Shown here piece by piece: positions 40,326-50,198 of a DNA stretch of 57,853 bases. The notes under the pieces are model-generated. The model made no database searches, was not told the DNA's origin, and saw only the letters and a list, made by a program, of their open reading frames with translations. Within the stretch, counting starts at the first letter, position 1; each line of letters opens with the position of its first letter. A program made the position numbers and the translations under genes. The stretch covers positions 1 through 57,853 of the forward strand of contig CANMMP010000008.1 of NCBI GenBank assembly GCA_947499125.1, written 5' to 3'. Source of the DNA: an uncultured Pontibacter sp. (GTDB taxonomy: Bacteria > Bacteroidota > Bacteroidia > Cytophagales > Hymenobacteraceae).

Positions 40326-41531
40326 TTAATGTTGATGGCCTGCCATGGGGTTAGTACCTTTTTTGAGCACAAACTCGCTATACAATAGGTATGCTCCGGA
40401 TACGACAACTTTATCGTTTTCCTTTAACCCGGAAAGGATGGCCACATTGTCTGCACTTGTTTCCCCTAGCGTCACCATTTGGGCTTTAAAAGTATCTTTC
40501 CCGGACTGCACCCACACATGCGCCCCTTTTTCATCACGGATGACAGCATCAGTCGGTAGCACCAGTGTAGGGCTTTCATCATCCGAGTTTTGCATGATAA
40601 TATTGGCCTGCATGCCTGGCAGATACTGATCATTTGGATTTGGCAATTCAGCACGTAGTATCGCTACCTGGCTACCGGCCCGAAATTCCGGGCTGATAAA
40701 AGTAACCTCTGCCGTTACCAGCTCTTTTCCAAATCCTTCTACTGCTACCTTGATCGGATCACCTTCTTTCACACTAGCCACTTCCTGGGGATAAATTTCA
40801 GCTTCTACCCAGATCTTGCCCAGTTTACCTAATCTATATAGCACCCCACCTTCAGCTACATACTGGCCTTCAGCAGCAGCAACTTCGGTAACCACACCAC
40901 TGGCTGGAGCTACAAAAGTTATCCGGGAACTTACATTTCCGGTTCTGGCCAAACTCCTGATCTGACCTTGGGTTAAACCATATAAGAGCAGTTTCTTTTT
41001 GGCTGCTTCCAGAAACGAAGCAAATCTTGGGTTTTCATTCCCAAGTTCACGGTTTTGTGCCAGGGCCAGCAGGTATTCGCGCTGCAGGGTTAGAAGCTCT
41101 TCAGAATACAATTCGTACAGCGGTTGCCCTTTTTGGATCGTTTGCCCACTTTCTTTCAGGTGCAGCTTTTCAATGCGACCTGCAGCCCGGCTACTGATCA
41201 CATCCGTTTGTGTTTCATCCAGTACCAACTTGCCGGTAAGTATAGCGTTGCCACCTACGGAACCAGCTTTAACACGCATGGTTTTAATGTTTCCTAGCTT
41301 GATCTGGTTTTCCATCAGCACCAGTTCCCCATTCTCTTTACCCGTTTGGGATACGGGTACCAGGTCCATGAAGCAGATAGGGCAGGTACCCGGTTTATCC
41401 TGCACAATTTGCGGGTGCATCGGACAGGTATACGTTGCAGTTTCACCTTCTGCATGTGTTTTTTCTTCTACCGAGCAGGCAGCCACGGCAAAGGCTACCA
41501 GCAGGAAGAGTATGTTCAAATATCGTCTCAT
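40326..41531 (-). CDS. cusB2: Periplasmic adaptor, CusB type, with heavy-metal-binding domain (second copy)
   Basis: 401 residues, lipoprotein signal ending VAFAVAACS (Cys19). A short heavy-metal-binding domain ([20 protein letters not shown]) is at about 34-60. The usual adaptor blocks follow: GKLVLDETQTDVISSRAAGR, the hairpin with LLTLQREYLLALAQNREL, and a lipoyl/barrel with VAPASGVVTEVAAAEGQYV. The tail is NPMAGHQH. It differs from the gene upstream except for the first 45 or so codons, so it is probably a Cu-type adaptor working with or alternately to it. It starts 10 bases after the end of the upstream adaptor gene. Confidence 0.88.
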   Translation of the reverse strand: MRRYLNILFLLVAFAVAACSVEEKTHAEGETATYTCPMHPQIVQDKPGTCPICFMDLVPVSQTGKENGELVLMENQIKLGNIKTMRVKAGSVGGNAILTGKLVLDETQTDVISSRAAGRIEKLHLKESGQTIQKGQPLYELYSEELLTLQREYLLALAQNRELGNENPRFASFLEAAKKKLLLYGLTQGQIRSLARTGNVSSRITFVAPASGVVTEVAAAEGQYVAEGGVLYRLGKLGKIWVEAEIYPQEVASVKEGDPIKVAVEGFGKELVTAEVTFISPEFRAGSQVAILRAELPNPNDQYLPGMQANIIMQNSDDESPTLVLPTDAVIRDEKGAHVWVQSGKDTFKAQMVTLGETSADNVAILSGLKENDKVVVSGAYLLYSEFVLKKGTNPMAGHQH

Positions 41532-41541
41532 GGTTTTCTTT

Positions 41542-42846
41542 TTAGTTTCGAACCTTGATAAAACTTTCGCTGTCTACCAGGAACTGCGCATTTGCAGCTA
41601 TTGTATCCGCTTGCGTTAAGCCAACTGTGATCTGGATCTTGCTGCCTACATCCGTACCTGTAGTAACCGCCACTGGCTCAAACACGCCATTCCTTTTTAT
41701 GAAAGCGACGGTCTTGGTACCTATATCCAGCACTGCTACACTAGGTACCCAAAGGGCAGTGTCTGTACTATATGTTGCCTGGCCACTTACCAGTTGCCCT
41801 ACCATCGCAGCTTTCATATTGCCTGGCAAGTACACGCGCGCCTTGGCAAAATTCTCTCCTTCATCAAAAAAGGGTTGCAAGAAATCTATGTTGGCTTTTA
41901 GCTTTTCACCAGGTACTTGCGGAAAAGATATTACCACAGGAGAACCTTTTGCTAATGACTGCATCTTACCTGGGGGAATAGTAAACTCTGCCCATAACTG
42001 CGCAACATTTACTACCCGCAACAGGGGTTGCCCTGTAGTTACATACATACCCTCGCGCAATTGTATGGCCTGTCCAGCTGGCGTACTGGAGGCTGCTGGA
42101 GTTGTAGCAGCGTTACTACCTCCCATGGCGTCCATACCCCCACCAGCGCTGGCAGCTGGTGCTGTAGCGGCACTTGCCCTAGCAGCAGGGGCCGAAGCGT
42201 TCAGGTCGACCACGTAGCCATCGTAGGGGCTGTAAAGCGCGAACGTATAGCTTTCTTCCCCTGTGCGGATCAGGCGGTTGATCTGATCAGTAGTAGCACC
42301 CAGGTACTGTAGTTTTTGCCTGGCAGCAACGATCAGCTGCTTGTCTTCCGGAGCCGACTGCACTAAGTACAGCAGCTCTTTTTGGGCCGTGATCAGATCC
42401 GGACTATAGACTTCCATCAGCTTTTGTCCTTTGCGGATCTGCTGGAAATTATACTTGATGAATAGCTTCTCTATACGACCACTTACCCGCGCCGGAACAG
42501 AATAAACCCGTCGTGGATCGTAGGTGATAATGCCATCCAGCTGCACTGTGGCTTCCACAGTCTTTTGCACAGGTTTGATCGTAGCAATGTTAGAAACTAC
42601 GGTCGTATTAGTTGGTTTTAACAAAAAAGCAAGGTCTTCGGTTAGCTCAACACCTTCACCTTGTACAGCTTTAGGAACTAAGTCCATGCCGCAGATAGGG
42701 CAGGAGCCAGGTTCGCTTTTGACTACCTGCGGGTGCATGGGACAGGTGTATTCCGTTTCCCCCTCTGCATGTGTTTTTTCTTCTACGGAGCAGGCGGCCA
42801 CGGCAAAGCCTACCACCAGGAAGAGTATGTTCAAATATCGTCTCAT
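41542..42846 (-). CDS. cusB1: Periplasmic adaptor, CusB type, with heavy-metal-binding domain (first copy)
   Basis: 434 residues from ATG 42846; the frame opens further upstream but the start matches that of the second adaptor. Lipoprotein signal ends VGFAVAACS. The heavy-metal domain [20 protein letters not shown] is followed by GMDLVPKA. The adaptor domains include [20 protein letters not shown], the hairpin and a long Ala/Ser/Gly/Met-rich insertion (about 245-280) not usual in the family. It is separated by 81 bases from the TolC gene. It would bridge CusA and CusC and deliver Cu(I). Confidence 0.88.
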   Translation of the reverse strand: MRRYLNILFLVVGFAVAACSVEEKTHAEGETEYTCPMHPQVVKSEPGSCPICGMDLVPKAVQGEGVELTEDLAFLLKPTNTTVVSNIATIKPVQKTVEATVQLDGIITYDPRRVYSVPARVSGRIEKLFIKYNFQQIRKGQKLMEVYSPDLITAQKELLYLVQSAPEDKQLIVAARQKLQYLGATTDQINRLIRTGEESYTFALYSPYDGYVVDLNASAPAARASAATAPAASAGGGMDAMGGSNAATTPAASSTPAGQAIQLREGMYVTTGQPLLRVVNVAQLWAEFTIPPGKMQSLAKGSPVVISFPQVPGEKLKANIDFLQPFFDEGENFAKARVYLPGNMKAAMVGQLVSGQATYSTDTALWVPSVAVLDIGTKTVAFIKRNGVFEPVAVTTGTDVGSKIQITVGLTQADTIAANAQFLVDSESFIKVRN

Positions 42847-42926
42847 ATTCAATTTTGTATAAGTAATAGCAGGATTGTGTGAGAAAAGCTTTAACATTCA
42901 CTCATCCACATTTCCCAATACACTAG

Positions 42927-44189
42927 TTATCTTTCTAGCTCCTTCTCGTAGCTTACCGTCATCTGAAAAAGAGACAGCAGCAACTTGAGATACTCCATCT
43001 GCGCCATGTTCAGAGCTTCCCAGGCATCGATTACCAAAGGCAATTCTTCGTTGTTTTGCTCGTAGGCCAGCATGGTCACATCATAGTTTTTCTTTAATGC
43101 CGGTATGATTCTATTATTGTAGTTGTCTACCTGCTCTCGCATGGTATTCAGCTCCAGTGCCATGTTACGGGCCATCCCCTGCGCTTCGTTTAGCATCGCC
43201 TCACGCTCGCGCTGCATAGCTTGTATCTCCAGGTTCATGGCTTTGGTGTTGGCCTTGTACATCTTCGACGACCAGGGTGCGATCGGAATGGAGATCATCC
43301 CCATCGCGGTAAACTGCTGTGGCATCATCTCATCACGCGGGTACATGTGATCAAAGCGAAGTTTAAAGTCCGGCAAACGTTCTTTCTTTTCCATCTCTAC
43401 ATTCAGCTGCATGGACTGAATGGTTCTGTCGAGTTGGCGGATGTCGCTGCGGGCGCCCGCTAGGTAAGTGGTATCAACTGCAAGCGCAGCAGGCGCAGGT
43501 ACAGCGATAGTGGTATCAATTTTATACTTCTGATCCTTTGGCAGGTTCATCAGAATGTTGAGCTGCACGTTCTGTTGTTCGATCTGCGAAGCCGTCATCA
43601 CCTGCATATTCTGCACTTCGTGCAGCCTGGCTTCCGCTTTGTAAACACCGCCTAGCTTGCCCTGACTGTAGGGGTAACGGATTCGTGCCAGCTTGAGCAT
43701 AAACTCCATAATGCGTTCATTGTCTTTTAATACATCAAGCTGTTTTTCAAGCACCACCCAATTGTAATAAGCGGTCTTGGCCTGGGCGCGCAGGTCGTTA
43801 TAGGTGACATCCTTTGCTGCCTGCTCAATACCAGCTCTGGATTTCATGTACTTTTCTTTCGCGCGTTGCTTTATCGGGTTTGGAATGTCCTGCTCGGCTG
43901 AAACCATCCACGCACCTTTGTCGCGCTCTTCCATGATCTCAGCACCGGGATAGGGGGCCATGAATACGCCAGCACCGACCATCGGGGCCATCCAGCTTTT
44001 AGCGCCTTCCGCGTACGCATCCATCGCCTTTGCGCGGTAATTGTACTGCTGCAACATCGGGTTATTGTTGCTGATGCGCTGCAGCACACTGTCTAGGTTT
44101 AGTATTTGTTGCTGCTGAGCCAGCACCGGAGTGCCAGCCAGCAACATCACAAACACACACAACCAACTTAATTTCTTAATGCTTAACAT
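42927..44189 (-). CDS. cusC: TolC-family outer membrane channel (CusC type)
   Basis: 420 residues with a signal peptide (LLAGTPVLAQ). Two OEP repeats of coiled-coil helices: QILNLDSVLQRISNNNPMLQ, VTYNDLRAQAKTAYYNWVVL and, near the C-terminus, EAQGMARNMALELNTMREQV and EALNMAQMEYLKLLLSLF. The domain forms a trimeric channel for the Cus complex. The first 14 bases overlap the end of the preceding cusA part, so translation is probably coupled. Separate from the TolC part of the Zn/Co system. Confidence 0.88.
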   Translation of the reverse strand: MLSIKKLSWLCVFVMLLAGTPVLAQQQQILNLDSVLQRISNNNPMLQQYNYRAKAMDAYAEGAKSWMAPMVGAGVFMAPYPGAEIMEERDKGAWMVSAEQDIPNPIKQRAKEKYMKSRAGIEQAAKDVTYNDLRAQAKTAYYNWVVLEKQLDVLKDNERIMEFMLKLARIRYPYSQGKLGGVYKAEARLHEVQNMQVMTASQIEQQNVQLNILMNLPKDQKYKIDTTIAVPAPAALAVDTTYLAGARSDIRQLDRTIQSMQLNVEMEKKERLPDFKLRFDHMYPRDEMMPQQFTAMGMISIPIAPWSSKMYKANTKAMNLEIQAMQREREAMLNEAQGMARNMALELNTMREQVDNYNNRIIPALKKNYDVTMLAYEQNNEELPLVIDAWEALNMAQMEYLKLLLSLFQMTVSYEKELER

Positions 44190-46074
44190 CGTATATATCT
44201 AGTTTACCGTGTTTTTTAAGTTCATACTCTTTTGTCATTTCAAACACCACGGGCGTTACCAGCAGGATGTGAATGGAAGAGGTAAATACACCCCCAATCA
44301 AGGGCAGCACGATTGGCAGCATCACGTCAGTTCCTACACCGGTTGCCCATAGCACCGGGATCAGACCGAACAGCGAGACAGATACCGTCATGATTTTAGG
44401 TCGTAGGCGTTTCACAGCCCCTTTAAACACATAGTCGCGGATGTCCTGCTTCGTGATCGTCTCATCGGAGTTACCTTTTGTATCCGTCAGTTCCTTCATC
44501 GCTTCGTTCAGGTATACCACCATCAGCATCCCCGTTTCGATAGCCATGCCAAACAAGGCAATAAAGCCTACCGCCACGGCTACAGACAAATTCACGCCAT
44601 AGAAGTAGACGATGAACACCCCGCCGATCAGGGCAAAGGGAATGGTAATCAGACTAAAGAAGGCTTCTTTTAAGGAGTTAAAAGAGAAGTATAAAATGAA
44701 GAAGATGATCAGCACTACCAGTGGGATAATGAGCTGCAGGGTTTGATTGGCGCGTACCTGATTTTCCCATTGGCCGCTCCATTCCAGGTAATAGCCTTCC
44801 GGTATACCCGTTACTTCCTGGTTTATCTTTTCGATCGCTTCCTTTACCGTACTTCCTAAATCGCGGTCACGTACGTTAAAGAGTACGGCCCCACGCAGCT
44901 GCGCATTCTCCGAGTTGATCATGGGCGGGCCATCGGTAAACCGAATTTCTGCTACCGATGATAATGGGATAGTTCCTGCTGCAGCTGTCTGGATTGGAAT
45001 GCGCTGAATGCGGTCCACGCTGTTGCGATACTCCTGCGCCAGGCGCACGTTGATCGAAAAGCGCTGACGGCCTTCAATGGTATTGCCAATAGGAGTGCCA
45101 CCCAATGCTGATTCTACAATCAGGTTTACATCATCTATGGTTAAACCGTAGCGGCTCAACGCTTCCCGGTTAATGTCAATCTCAAGGTATTTGCCACCTG
45201 TAATAGGCTCTACGTACAGGTCGTTCACACCCGGCACATCGCGCAAAGCACCGCGTACTCTTTCAGACACCGCAGCTATTGAATCCAGGTTTTGACCATA
45301 TACTTTCACACCCACATCGGTGCGGATACCGGTAGCCAGCATGTTAATGCGGTTGATAATAGGTTGGGTCCAGCCGTTCACTACACCTGGTATTTGTAGC
45401 TTACTGTCCAGCTCGCTTATAATGTCCTGTTTGGTGATGCCCTCGCGCCACTCGGACTGCGGTTTAAGCATGATGATGGTTTCGATCATGCTGATAGGGG
45501 AGTTATCGGTGGCCGTGCTGGCGCGACCTGCTTTTCCTAATACACTTTCCACTTCCGGCACTGATTTGATGATTTTATCTTGTACCTGTAAGATGCGCTT
45601 TGCTTCGGCATTGGAAATATCCGGCAACGTTACAGGCATAAACAGAATAGAACCTTCATCAAGGGGCGGCATAAACTCTGTACCCAAACTGAACAGCATC
45701 GGGATGGCAACAAGCAAGGCTAGGATGTTCACGCCTATGGTTGTTTTGCGCCAGTTCAGGCACCAACGTAGCAACGGGCCGTACACACGCTCTAATGCCC
45801 TGTTGATCGGGTTCGCAGATTCATCTTTAAATTTGCCTTTCAGGAAAAAGGAGATCAGTACAGGGGTCAGTGTGATAGCCACAATGGCATCCACAATCAG
45901 TATAAATGTTTTTGTCCAGGCAAGTGGCCCAAACAGCTTTCCTTCCTGGCCTGTTAGTAAAAATACCGGAAGGAAAGAAGTAATGACAATAACGGTGCTC
46001 CAGAACACACTTGGGCCTACCTGCTTGGCTGCTTTTTCAATGATCCGGATTCTATCTTCTTTTGATAATTTCAT
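44176..46074 (-). CDS. cusA: CusA, C-terminal part of a split RND copper pump
   Basis: 632 residues from ATG 46074 (MKLSKEDRIRIIEKAAKQVG). It covers the second half of the first membrane bundle (SVFWSTVIVITSFLPVFLLT), the second periplasmic porter domain with the Met-rich-type copper path of CusA relatives, and the last six membrane helices with LPLIGGVFTSSIHILLVTPV. On its own it lacks the first porter and TM1-4. Together with the next ORF it forms a complete HME-RND protein of about 1060 residues. The start codon is in the same frame as the upstream half, 54 bases after its stop. Confidence 0.85.
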   Translation of the reverse strand: MKLSKEDRIRIIEKAAKQVGPSVFWSTVIVITSFLPVFLLTGQEGKLFGPLAWTKTFILIVDAIVAITLTPVLISFFLKGKFKDESANPINRALERVYGPLLRWCLNWRKTTIGVNILALLVAIPMLFSLGTEFMPPLDEGSILFMPVTLPDISNAEAKRILQVQDKIIKSVPEVESVLGKAGRASTATDNSPISMIETIIMLKPQSEWREGITKQDIISELDSKLQIPGVVNGWTQPIINRINMLATGIRTDVGVKVYGQNLDSIAAVSERVRGALRDVPGVNDLYVEPITGGKYLEIDINREALSRYGLTIDDVNLIVESALGGTPIGNTIEGRQRFSINVRLAQEYRNSVDRIQRIPIQTAAAGTIPLSSVAEIRFTDGPPMINSENAQLRGAVLFNVRDRDLGSTVKEAIEKINQEVTGIPEGYYLEWSGQWENQVRANQTLQLIIPLVVLIIFFILYFSFNSLKEAFFSLITIPFALIGGVFIVYFYGVNLSVAVAVGFIALFGMAIETGMLMVVYLNEAMKELTDTKGNSDETITKQDIRDYVFKGAVKRLRPKIMTVSVSLFGLIPVLWATGVGTDVMLPIVLPLIGGVFTSSIHILLVTPVVFEMTKEYELKKHGKLDIYDVKH

Positions 46075-46103
46075 GTAGCTTCAATTTTGAATGCATGTTG
46101 TTT

Positions 46104-46126
46104 TGAATGAACGGTTAGTTCATTCA
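46104..46126. other. Inverted repeat between the two CusA halves
   Basis: TGAATGAAC (46104-46112) and GTTCATTCA (46118-46126) pair around GGTTA. The hairpin is in the 54-bp segment between the stop of the N-terminal half and the start of the C-terminal half. It could shape translation restart, or be part of the inserted segment that split the gene. Confidence 0.5.
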
Positions 46127-46128
46127 CT

Positions 46129-47415
46129 TTACTCTTCTTCCATCCATTGCTTACCCTTCTCGGCATCGGCTAAATGCCGGTATGCATTCTCTACCATCAC
46201 GATGGCATCATCCACGATCACACCTATCGAAAGGGCAATACCGGTTAGGGACATGATGTTGGAAGAGATGCCGAAAGCGTTTAGAAGTATAAATCCGATA
46301 GCTACCGAAAGTGGCAACTGGATTAGGATAACCAACGCACTACGCCAGTGGAAGAGAAATAAAAATACAATCACAGAAGCCACCAGCATCTCTTCAATCA
46401 GCGTGTTTCGGATAGAATCTACCGATTCGTTGATCAAGCCACTGCGATCATACACAATATTAAACTTTACACCTTTAGGCAGCCCTTTGGCTACTTCTTC
46501 CATTTTTACTTTTACATTGTCTATTACTTCGTCCGCATTCTCGCCATAGCGCATCACCACTATTCCACCAACCGCTTCTCCTTCGCCGTTTACATCGAAA
46601 ATACCCAGTCTGCTTTCACCAGTCATCTGCACCGTGGCTACATCACGCACCCGTACCGGTATTGTATTGTTGGTTGTGATGGCAATGTTCTGGATTTCTT
46701 CAGCAGACTGCAGGTAACCTGTCGTTTTGATGATATAGCCGATGTCTGAAAGCTCGAATTTGCGGCCACCAGCTTCGTTGTTATTGGCCCGTATAGATTG
46801 AATGACCTGAGGGACTGAGAGCTTGTAATAGGTGAGTTTAGTTGGATCAAGTGTGATCTGGTACTGCTTCTGGAAGCCACCAAAAGAAGCCACTTCACTC
46901 ACGCCTTTCACATTTTGCAGACCGAATTTAATGTACCAGTCCTGTAGCGCACGTTGCTCGCCCAAGTCCATTCCGGGAGCGTCTAAGGTATACCAAAGAA
47001 TATGACCTACACCGGTTCCATCGGGACCGAGGGTGGGCGTAACGCCATCGGGCAGCATATTGCCAACAGAACTCAGACGTTCCAGCACCCTCTCGCGTGC
47101 CCAGTAGACATCGGTCTCATCCTCGAAAATGACATAGATAAAGCTCATGCCAAACATGGAGCTGCCGCGTACATACTTCACTTCGGGCAATCCCTGCAAG
47201 TTGGTCACCAGCGGATAGGTAATCTGGTCTTCGATGATCTGTGGGCTACGGCCCATCCATTCAGTAAAAACGATCACCTGGTTTTCAGACAAATCAGGGA
47301 TAGCGTCCACTTTGTTTGTCTGTACAGAATATAAGCCCCAACCGAACAGTACCGCTGCTATAAGCAGTACCACCAAACGGTTTCGGAGCGAAAAGGAAAT
47401 TAGTTTCGCAATCAT
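46129..47415 (-). CDS. cusA: CusA, N-terminal part of a split RND copper pump
   Basis: 428 residues starting MIAKLISFSLRNRLVVLLIA. It contains TM1, the first periplasmic porter (VDAIPDLSENQVIVFTEWMG, FEDETDVYWARERVLERLSS) and TM2-4 ending with IALSIGVIVDDAIVMVENAY, the HME4-type (Cu+/Ag+) relay signature. The frame stops with MEEE-stop at 46129 in the cytoplasmic loop. Because downstream residues continue the fold in the same frame after 18 further codons, this is one gene divided in two. It is the first pump gene of the Cus operon. Confidence 0.85.
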   Translation of the reverse strand: MIAKLISFSLRNRLVVLLIAAVLFGWGLYSVQTNKVDAIPDLSENQVIVFTEWMGRSPQIIEDQITYPLVTNLQGLPEVKYVRGSSMFGMSFIYVIFEDETDVYWARERVLERLSSVGNMLPDGVTPTLGPDGTGVGHILWYTLDAPGMDLGEQRALQDWYIKFGLQNVKGVSEVASFGGFQKQYQITLDPTKLTYYKLSVPQVIQSIRANNNEAGGRKFELSDIGYIIKTTGYLQSAEEIQNIAITTNNTIPVRVRDVATVQMTGESRLGIFDVNGEGEAVGGIVVMRYGENADEVIDNVKVKMEEVAKGLPKGVKFNIVYDRSGLINESVDSIRNTLIEEMLVASVIVFLFLFHWRSALVILIQLPLSVAIGFILLNAFGISSNIMSLTGIALSIGVIVDDAIVMVENAYRHLADAEKGKQWMEEE

Positions 47416-47569
47416 GTAAGAATAAAATAAACCTTAACAGGAAGTTGAGAAGCCACAGAAGTGTGGCAGGCGAGAGTTGATGCTACCAATTTAAGTATTG
47501 ACTGAGCAGCCTGTATCTCAGGATAAGACACAGCTACACCAGCTTAATGGGCATCAAGAGCGCTAAGGT

Positions 47570-48001
47570 TTATAGTAGGAAAGATTGCACCAGCACCGGT
47601 ATGTCGCGGGCTAGCGGGGGCGCTTCGTAGCAAGCGTAAGCAGGCTTAAGGCTAGTTTCGGAAGCAAAGAATTGAAATATAACGGCTTTAAAAGCAGCTA
47701 CAAACTTCAGATCTATTGTTTTAGCAAGCAGTTGTGCTTTTGTGGCAGCGGAAGCTTCGGAGTGTTCGAAAACCAGCTTGTGGTCATCGCAGCAGTCAGC
47801 CGTATCACCAGCACCGGGTACCTGGTGGCAGGGCGGCAGCGTTTCTTTTTGCTGCTCCATCGGGCAATCTGCCTTAGCCCCAAAGAAAGCAAGATCTTCT
47901 AGCTCCCCGCCGCACAAGTGCATGCCTACCGAAATACCTGTCGAAGAGACAAGTACCAGCAGGGCCAGGGTAAGTAATATGATCCGCTTAAAGAGTTTCA
48001 T
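47570..48001 (-). CDS. HYC_CC_PP-family exported protein
   Basis: 143 residues with a signal-type N-terminus (LLTLALLVLVSSTGISVGMH). It has the family landmarks: HLCGGEL in place of HYCGGEL at about residue 29, a CC pair (TADCCDDHK) and a PP near the end (YEAPPLARDIP). Such proteins cluster with cus/czc operons in Bacteroidota and probably bind metal outside the cytoplasm. It is the promoter-proximal gene of the Cus operon, about 155 bases upstream of the cusA start. Confidence 0.7.
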   Translation of the reverse strand: MKLFKRIILLTLALLVLVSSTGISVGMHLCGGELEDLAFFGAKADCPMEQQKETLPPCHQVPGAGDTADCCDDHKLVFEHSEASAATKAQLLAKTIDLKFVAAFKAVIFQFFASETSLKPAYACYEAPPLARDIPVLVQSFLL

Positions 48002-48349
48002 GGGTTGGTTATACTACGGCAAAGGTAATAGCAATAGCCGACTTCTTTTTACAGAATTCTAAAAAACATTTACATATTTATGGAGAGCAATTCTTTTTTG
48101 GGTTGTCTTTATGCTTTATAAGAAGCTACTGCTCAACGAATAAAGATGTCTGACTTTTTTAACCATCTCTATGTATATGTTGTTCTTATGCTGGTATTGG
48201 GCAGTGAATATAATAGCAGATAGCTACTAGGACCTACCACTTTACTATAGATTTTCTGCAGTTTCAAAGCCACTTGGGGAGTGTTTTACGCAGCAACTTT
48301 TGAATTCCTAAACTACTATAAGGTTCTGCGGCTTATCTTATAATAGAGT
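48002..48349. other. Cus operon upstream region
   Basis: About 350 bp without a gene. It should carry the Cus operon promoter and is cut off on the right by the IS982 element. I see no clear repeat or hairpin. Confidence 0.45.
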
Positions 48350-49288
48350 ATTAATTAATTCAAGTTGCGATTTAGTATTGGCTCGTAAACGATGAAGCCA
48401 CTCAGGCTTGTTAAGGAAAAAGTAACCACACTTAATTTCTTACTTGCCATGAATGACTTCACAATAGCAATTTACTGTTTTGTTGACGATTACCTGCAAA
48501 TAGCGGGCAAAAAAGCGTCAGCCAAGCGCAAAGTCAGCGATGCGGAAATAATTACGACGGCCTTAGTGTCAGCCCGCTACTTTGGCGGCAACTTGGCTGT
48601 GGCCAGCAGCTATATGCAGCAGCACCACAAGTGTCGGATGCCGCATAAGAGCAACTTTAACCGGATGCTGCACCGGCTGGGCGAAACGATTGCGGCTATC
48701 TTTCTGGCTTTGGGAGAATGCCTCAAACAGCTTAATACCACAAGCGCGTATGTGATTGACAGCTTCCCAGTGGCCGTGTGTCGCAATATTCGCATTAACC
48801 GGTGCAAATTGCTGGAGGGTGAGGCCTACAGGGGCTACAATACTTCTAAAAGGGAGTATTTCTACGGGTTCAAGGTGGAAGTTATCGCAACTGCCGGGGG
48901 CCTGCCGGTGAGTTACTTTATCGTGGCCGGAAGTGTGCACGATGGCAACGCCCTGCAGGCCATGGACCTGAACCTGCCGCCGGAAAGCCAACTGTACGGG
49001 GACAGCGCCTACACCAACTATGAGTTTGAAGACCTACTCGGCGAATGCGAGCAGATAAGCCTGCTTACCCAGCGAAAAAGCAACAGTAAGCGAAAAGACA
49101 GCCCAGCGATGGGCTTCATAAAAACTGTGATGAGAAAGAGAATAGAAACAACTTTTAGTGAAATAGAAGCGGCCTTTCCCCGAACTATCCACGCCGTCAC
49201 CCCACAAGGGTTTCTGCTAAAAATTGTTCTCTTCCTCTTTGCTTACACCATTAATAAATGTGTTTAATCGCAACTTGAATTAATTAAT
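48350..49288 (+). mobile_element. IS982-family insertion sequence, apparently intact
   Basis: Terminal inverted repeats at 48350-48372 and 49266-49288 share 23 bases (TCAAGTTGCGATT core plus an outer ATTAATTAAT). The outer ATTAATTAAT is itself a palindrome, so it may be the target-site duplication instead of IS sequence. The single transposase is full length. The element separates the copper island from the region with the XRE/hip genes. Confidence 0.85.
48392..49267 (+). CDS. IS982-family DDE transposase
   Basis: 291 residues, typical for the family. The N-terminal part has SDAEIITTALVSARYFGGNL and KSNFNRMLHRLGE. Catalytic candidates are Asp in YVIDSFPVAVC, Asp in LYGDSAYTNYEFEDLL and Glu in RKRIETTFSEIE, matching the IS982 DD(48)E layout. 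The stop (49265-49267) falls at the edge of the right terminal repeat. It seems intact and could be active. Confidence 0.9.
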   Translation: MKPLRLVKEKVTTLNFLLAMNDFTIAIYCFVDDYLQIAGKKASAKRKVSDAEIITTALVSARYFGGNLAVASSYMQQHHKCRMPHKSNFNRMLHRLGETIAAIFLALGECLKQLNTTSAYVIDSFPVAVCRNIRINRCKLLEGEAYRGYNTSKREYFYGFKVEVIATAGGLPVSYFIVAGSVHDGNALQAMDLNLPPESQLYGDSAYTNYEFEDLLGECEQISLLTQRKSNSKRKDSPAMGFIKTVMRKRIETTFSEIEAAFPRTIHAVTPQGFLLKIVLFLFAYTINKCV

Positions 49289-49326
49289 CAGAATTTATTC
49301 TCGGAGACAAGCATATAGCAGCTGCA

Positions 49327-50151
49327 TTAATCTTGTGAAATTTGGTGGCAGAGAAGCTCTCTTTTTTGAGTAGCTGTAAGAATCTCTTCCAGGCTATTAG
49401 GAAGAACTGAAAGAAAACAACGCATTCTTAAGTTCTGAACTTCAGCAAAAAAGGTATGCTCGTCATTTGGGAAGACATAATACTTAATACCCGATTTAAC
49501 CATTAAGCGGCGTTTGAAATTCATCATCGTTTCTTTGGAGTTCTCTTCTTCTCCTGATGGCCAATCGATGATGGCTATCGGCTCATTTTTAGCATTGCAG
49601 ATGGTAAAAGTTACCCTCGTCTTCAGAAAATAATCAAACCATACATCGTCCTTGGTAGGATAGACAGGTGAACGATGATGAATGAAGGTAGAGGGCGCCA
49701 AGTTCGGATATACTCTTGGGAAATAACTTAGCAGCTTGCCTAAAAAATCGTGCTTCGGGTGGTTAACATTAATGACTGGCCTCGTATAGGCAGGTTGTTG
49801 TTCTAGGTCAAACAAACTCTTGTAGTTGACACGCAAGTAGTCAGTACAGTCATCGCAGTTTACGGCATGTTCTCCTGCTGCGCGCAAAGCAATCAACTTC
49901 CGGCGATTAGCGACAAATATAGGGCTATGACAGAGGCTACATGAGATTTCAGCCTTACAGGTCAGCGCTATAGTGTGCTCCACACTAGTAACATCGCAGC
50001 GATGCTCGTTGGCCAGCGCTTCTAAGGTAGAAGTAAAAGAAGTTGCTTGTTGCTGGGTTTTTATAAATGTCCAGTACTGCCGGCACATTTCCTCAATGCG
50101 CTTGCTGCTTTTTCTTTTAAAGGTCAGTCTTGGAGATTGCTCTGTTATCAT
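49327..50151 (-). CDS. Zinc-ribbon protein of unknown function
   Basis: 274 residues from ATG 50151 (a frame to 50193 starts with GTG). Four Cys in two pairs, CSLCHSPI and CDDCTDYL, form a probable zinc ribbon near residue 70-110. The C-terminal part reads FDYFLKTRVTFTICNAKNEP, IAIIDWPSG and KRRLMVKSGIKYYVFPNDEH, a pattern somewhat like DUF2726/PD-(D/E)XK nuclease-type domains, but the key Asp/Glu pattern is not clear. It is divergent from the XRE gene across a perfect palindrome, suggesting co-regulation. A defence or plasmid-maintenance role is speculative. Confidence 0.55.
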   Translation of the reverse strand: MITEQSPRLTFKRKSSKRIEEMCRQYWTFIKTQQQATSFTSTLEALANEHRCDVTSVEHTIALTCKAEISCSLCHSPIFVANRRKLIALRAAGEHAVNCDDCTDYLRVNYKSLFDLEQQPAYTRPVINVNHPKHDFLGKLLSYFPRVYPNLAPSTFIHHRSPVYPTKDDVWFDYFLKTRVTFTICNAKNEPIAIIDWPSGEEENSKETMMNFKRRLMVKSGIKYYVFPNDEHTFFAEVQNLRMRCFLSVLPNSLEEILTATQKRELLCHQISQD

Positions 50152-50198
50152 GTCCTTGCTGTTAAGGGTGCATCGTGTTGTAAAGATAAGCACAACTT

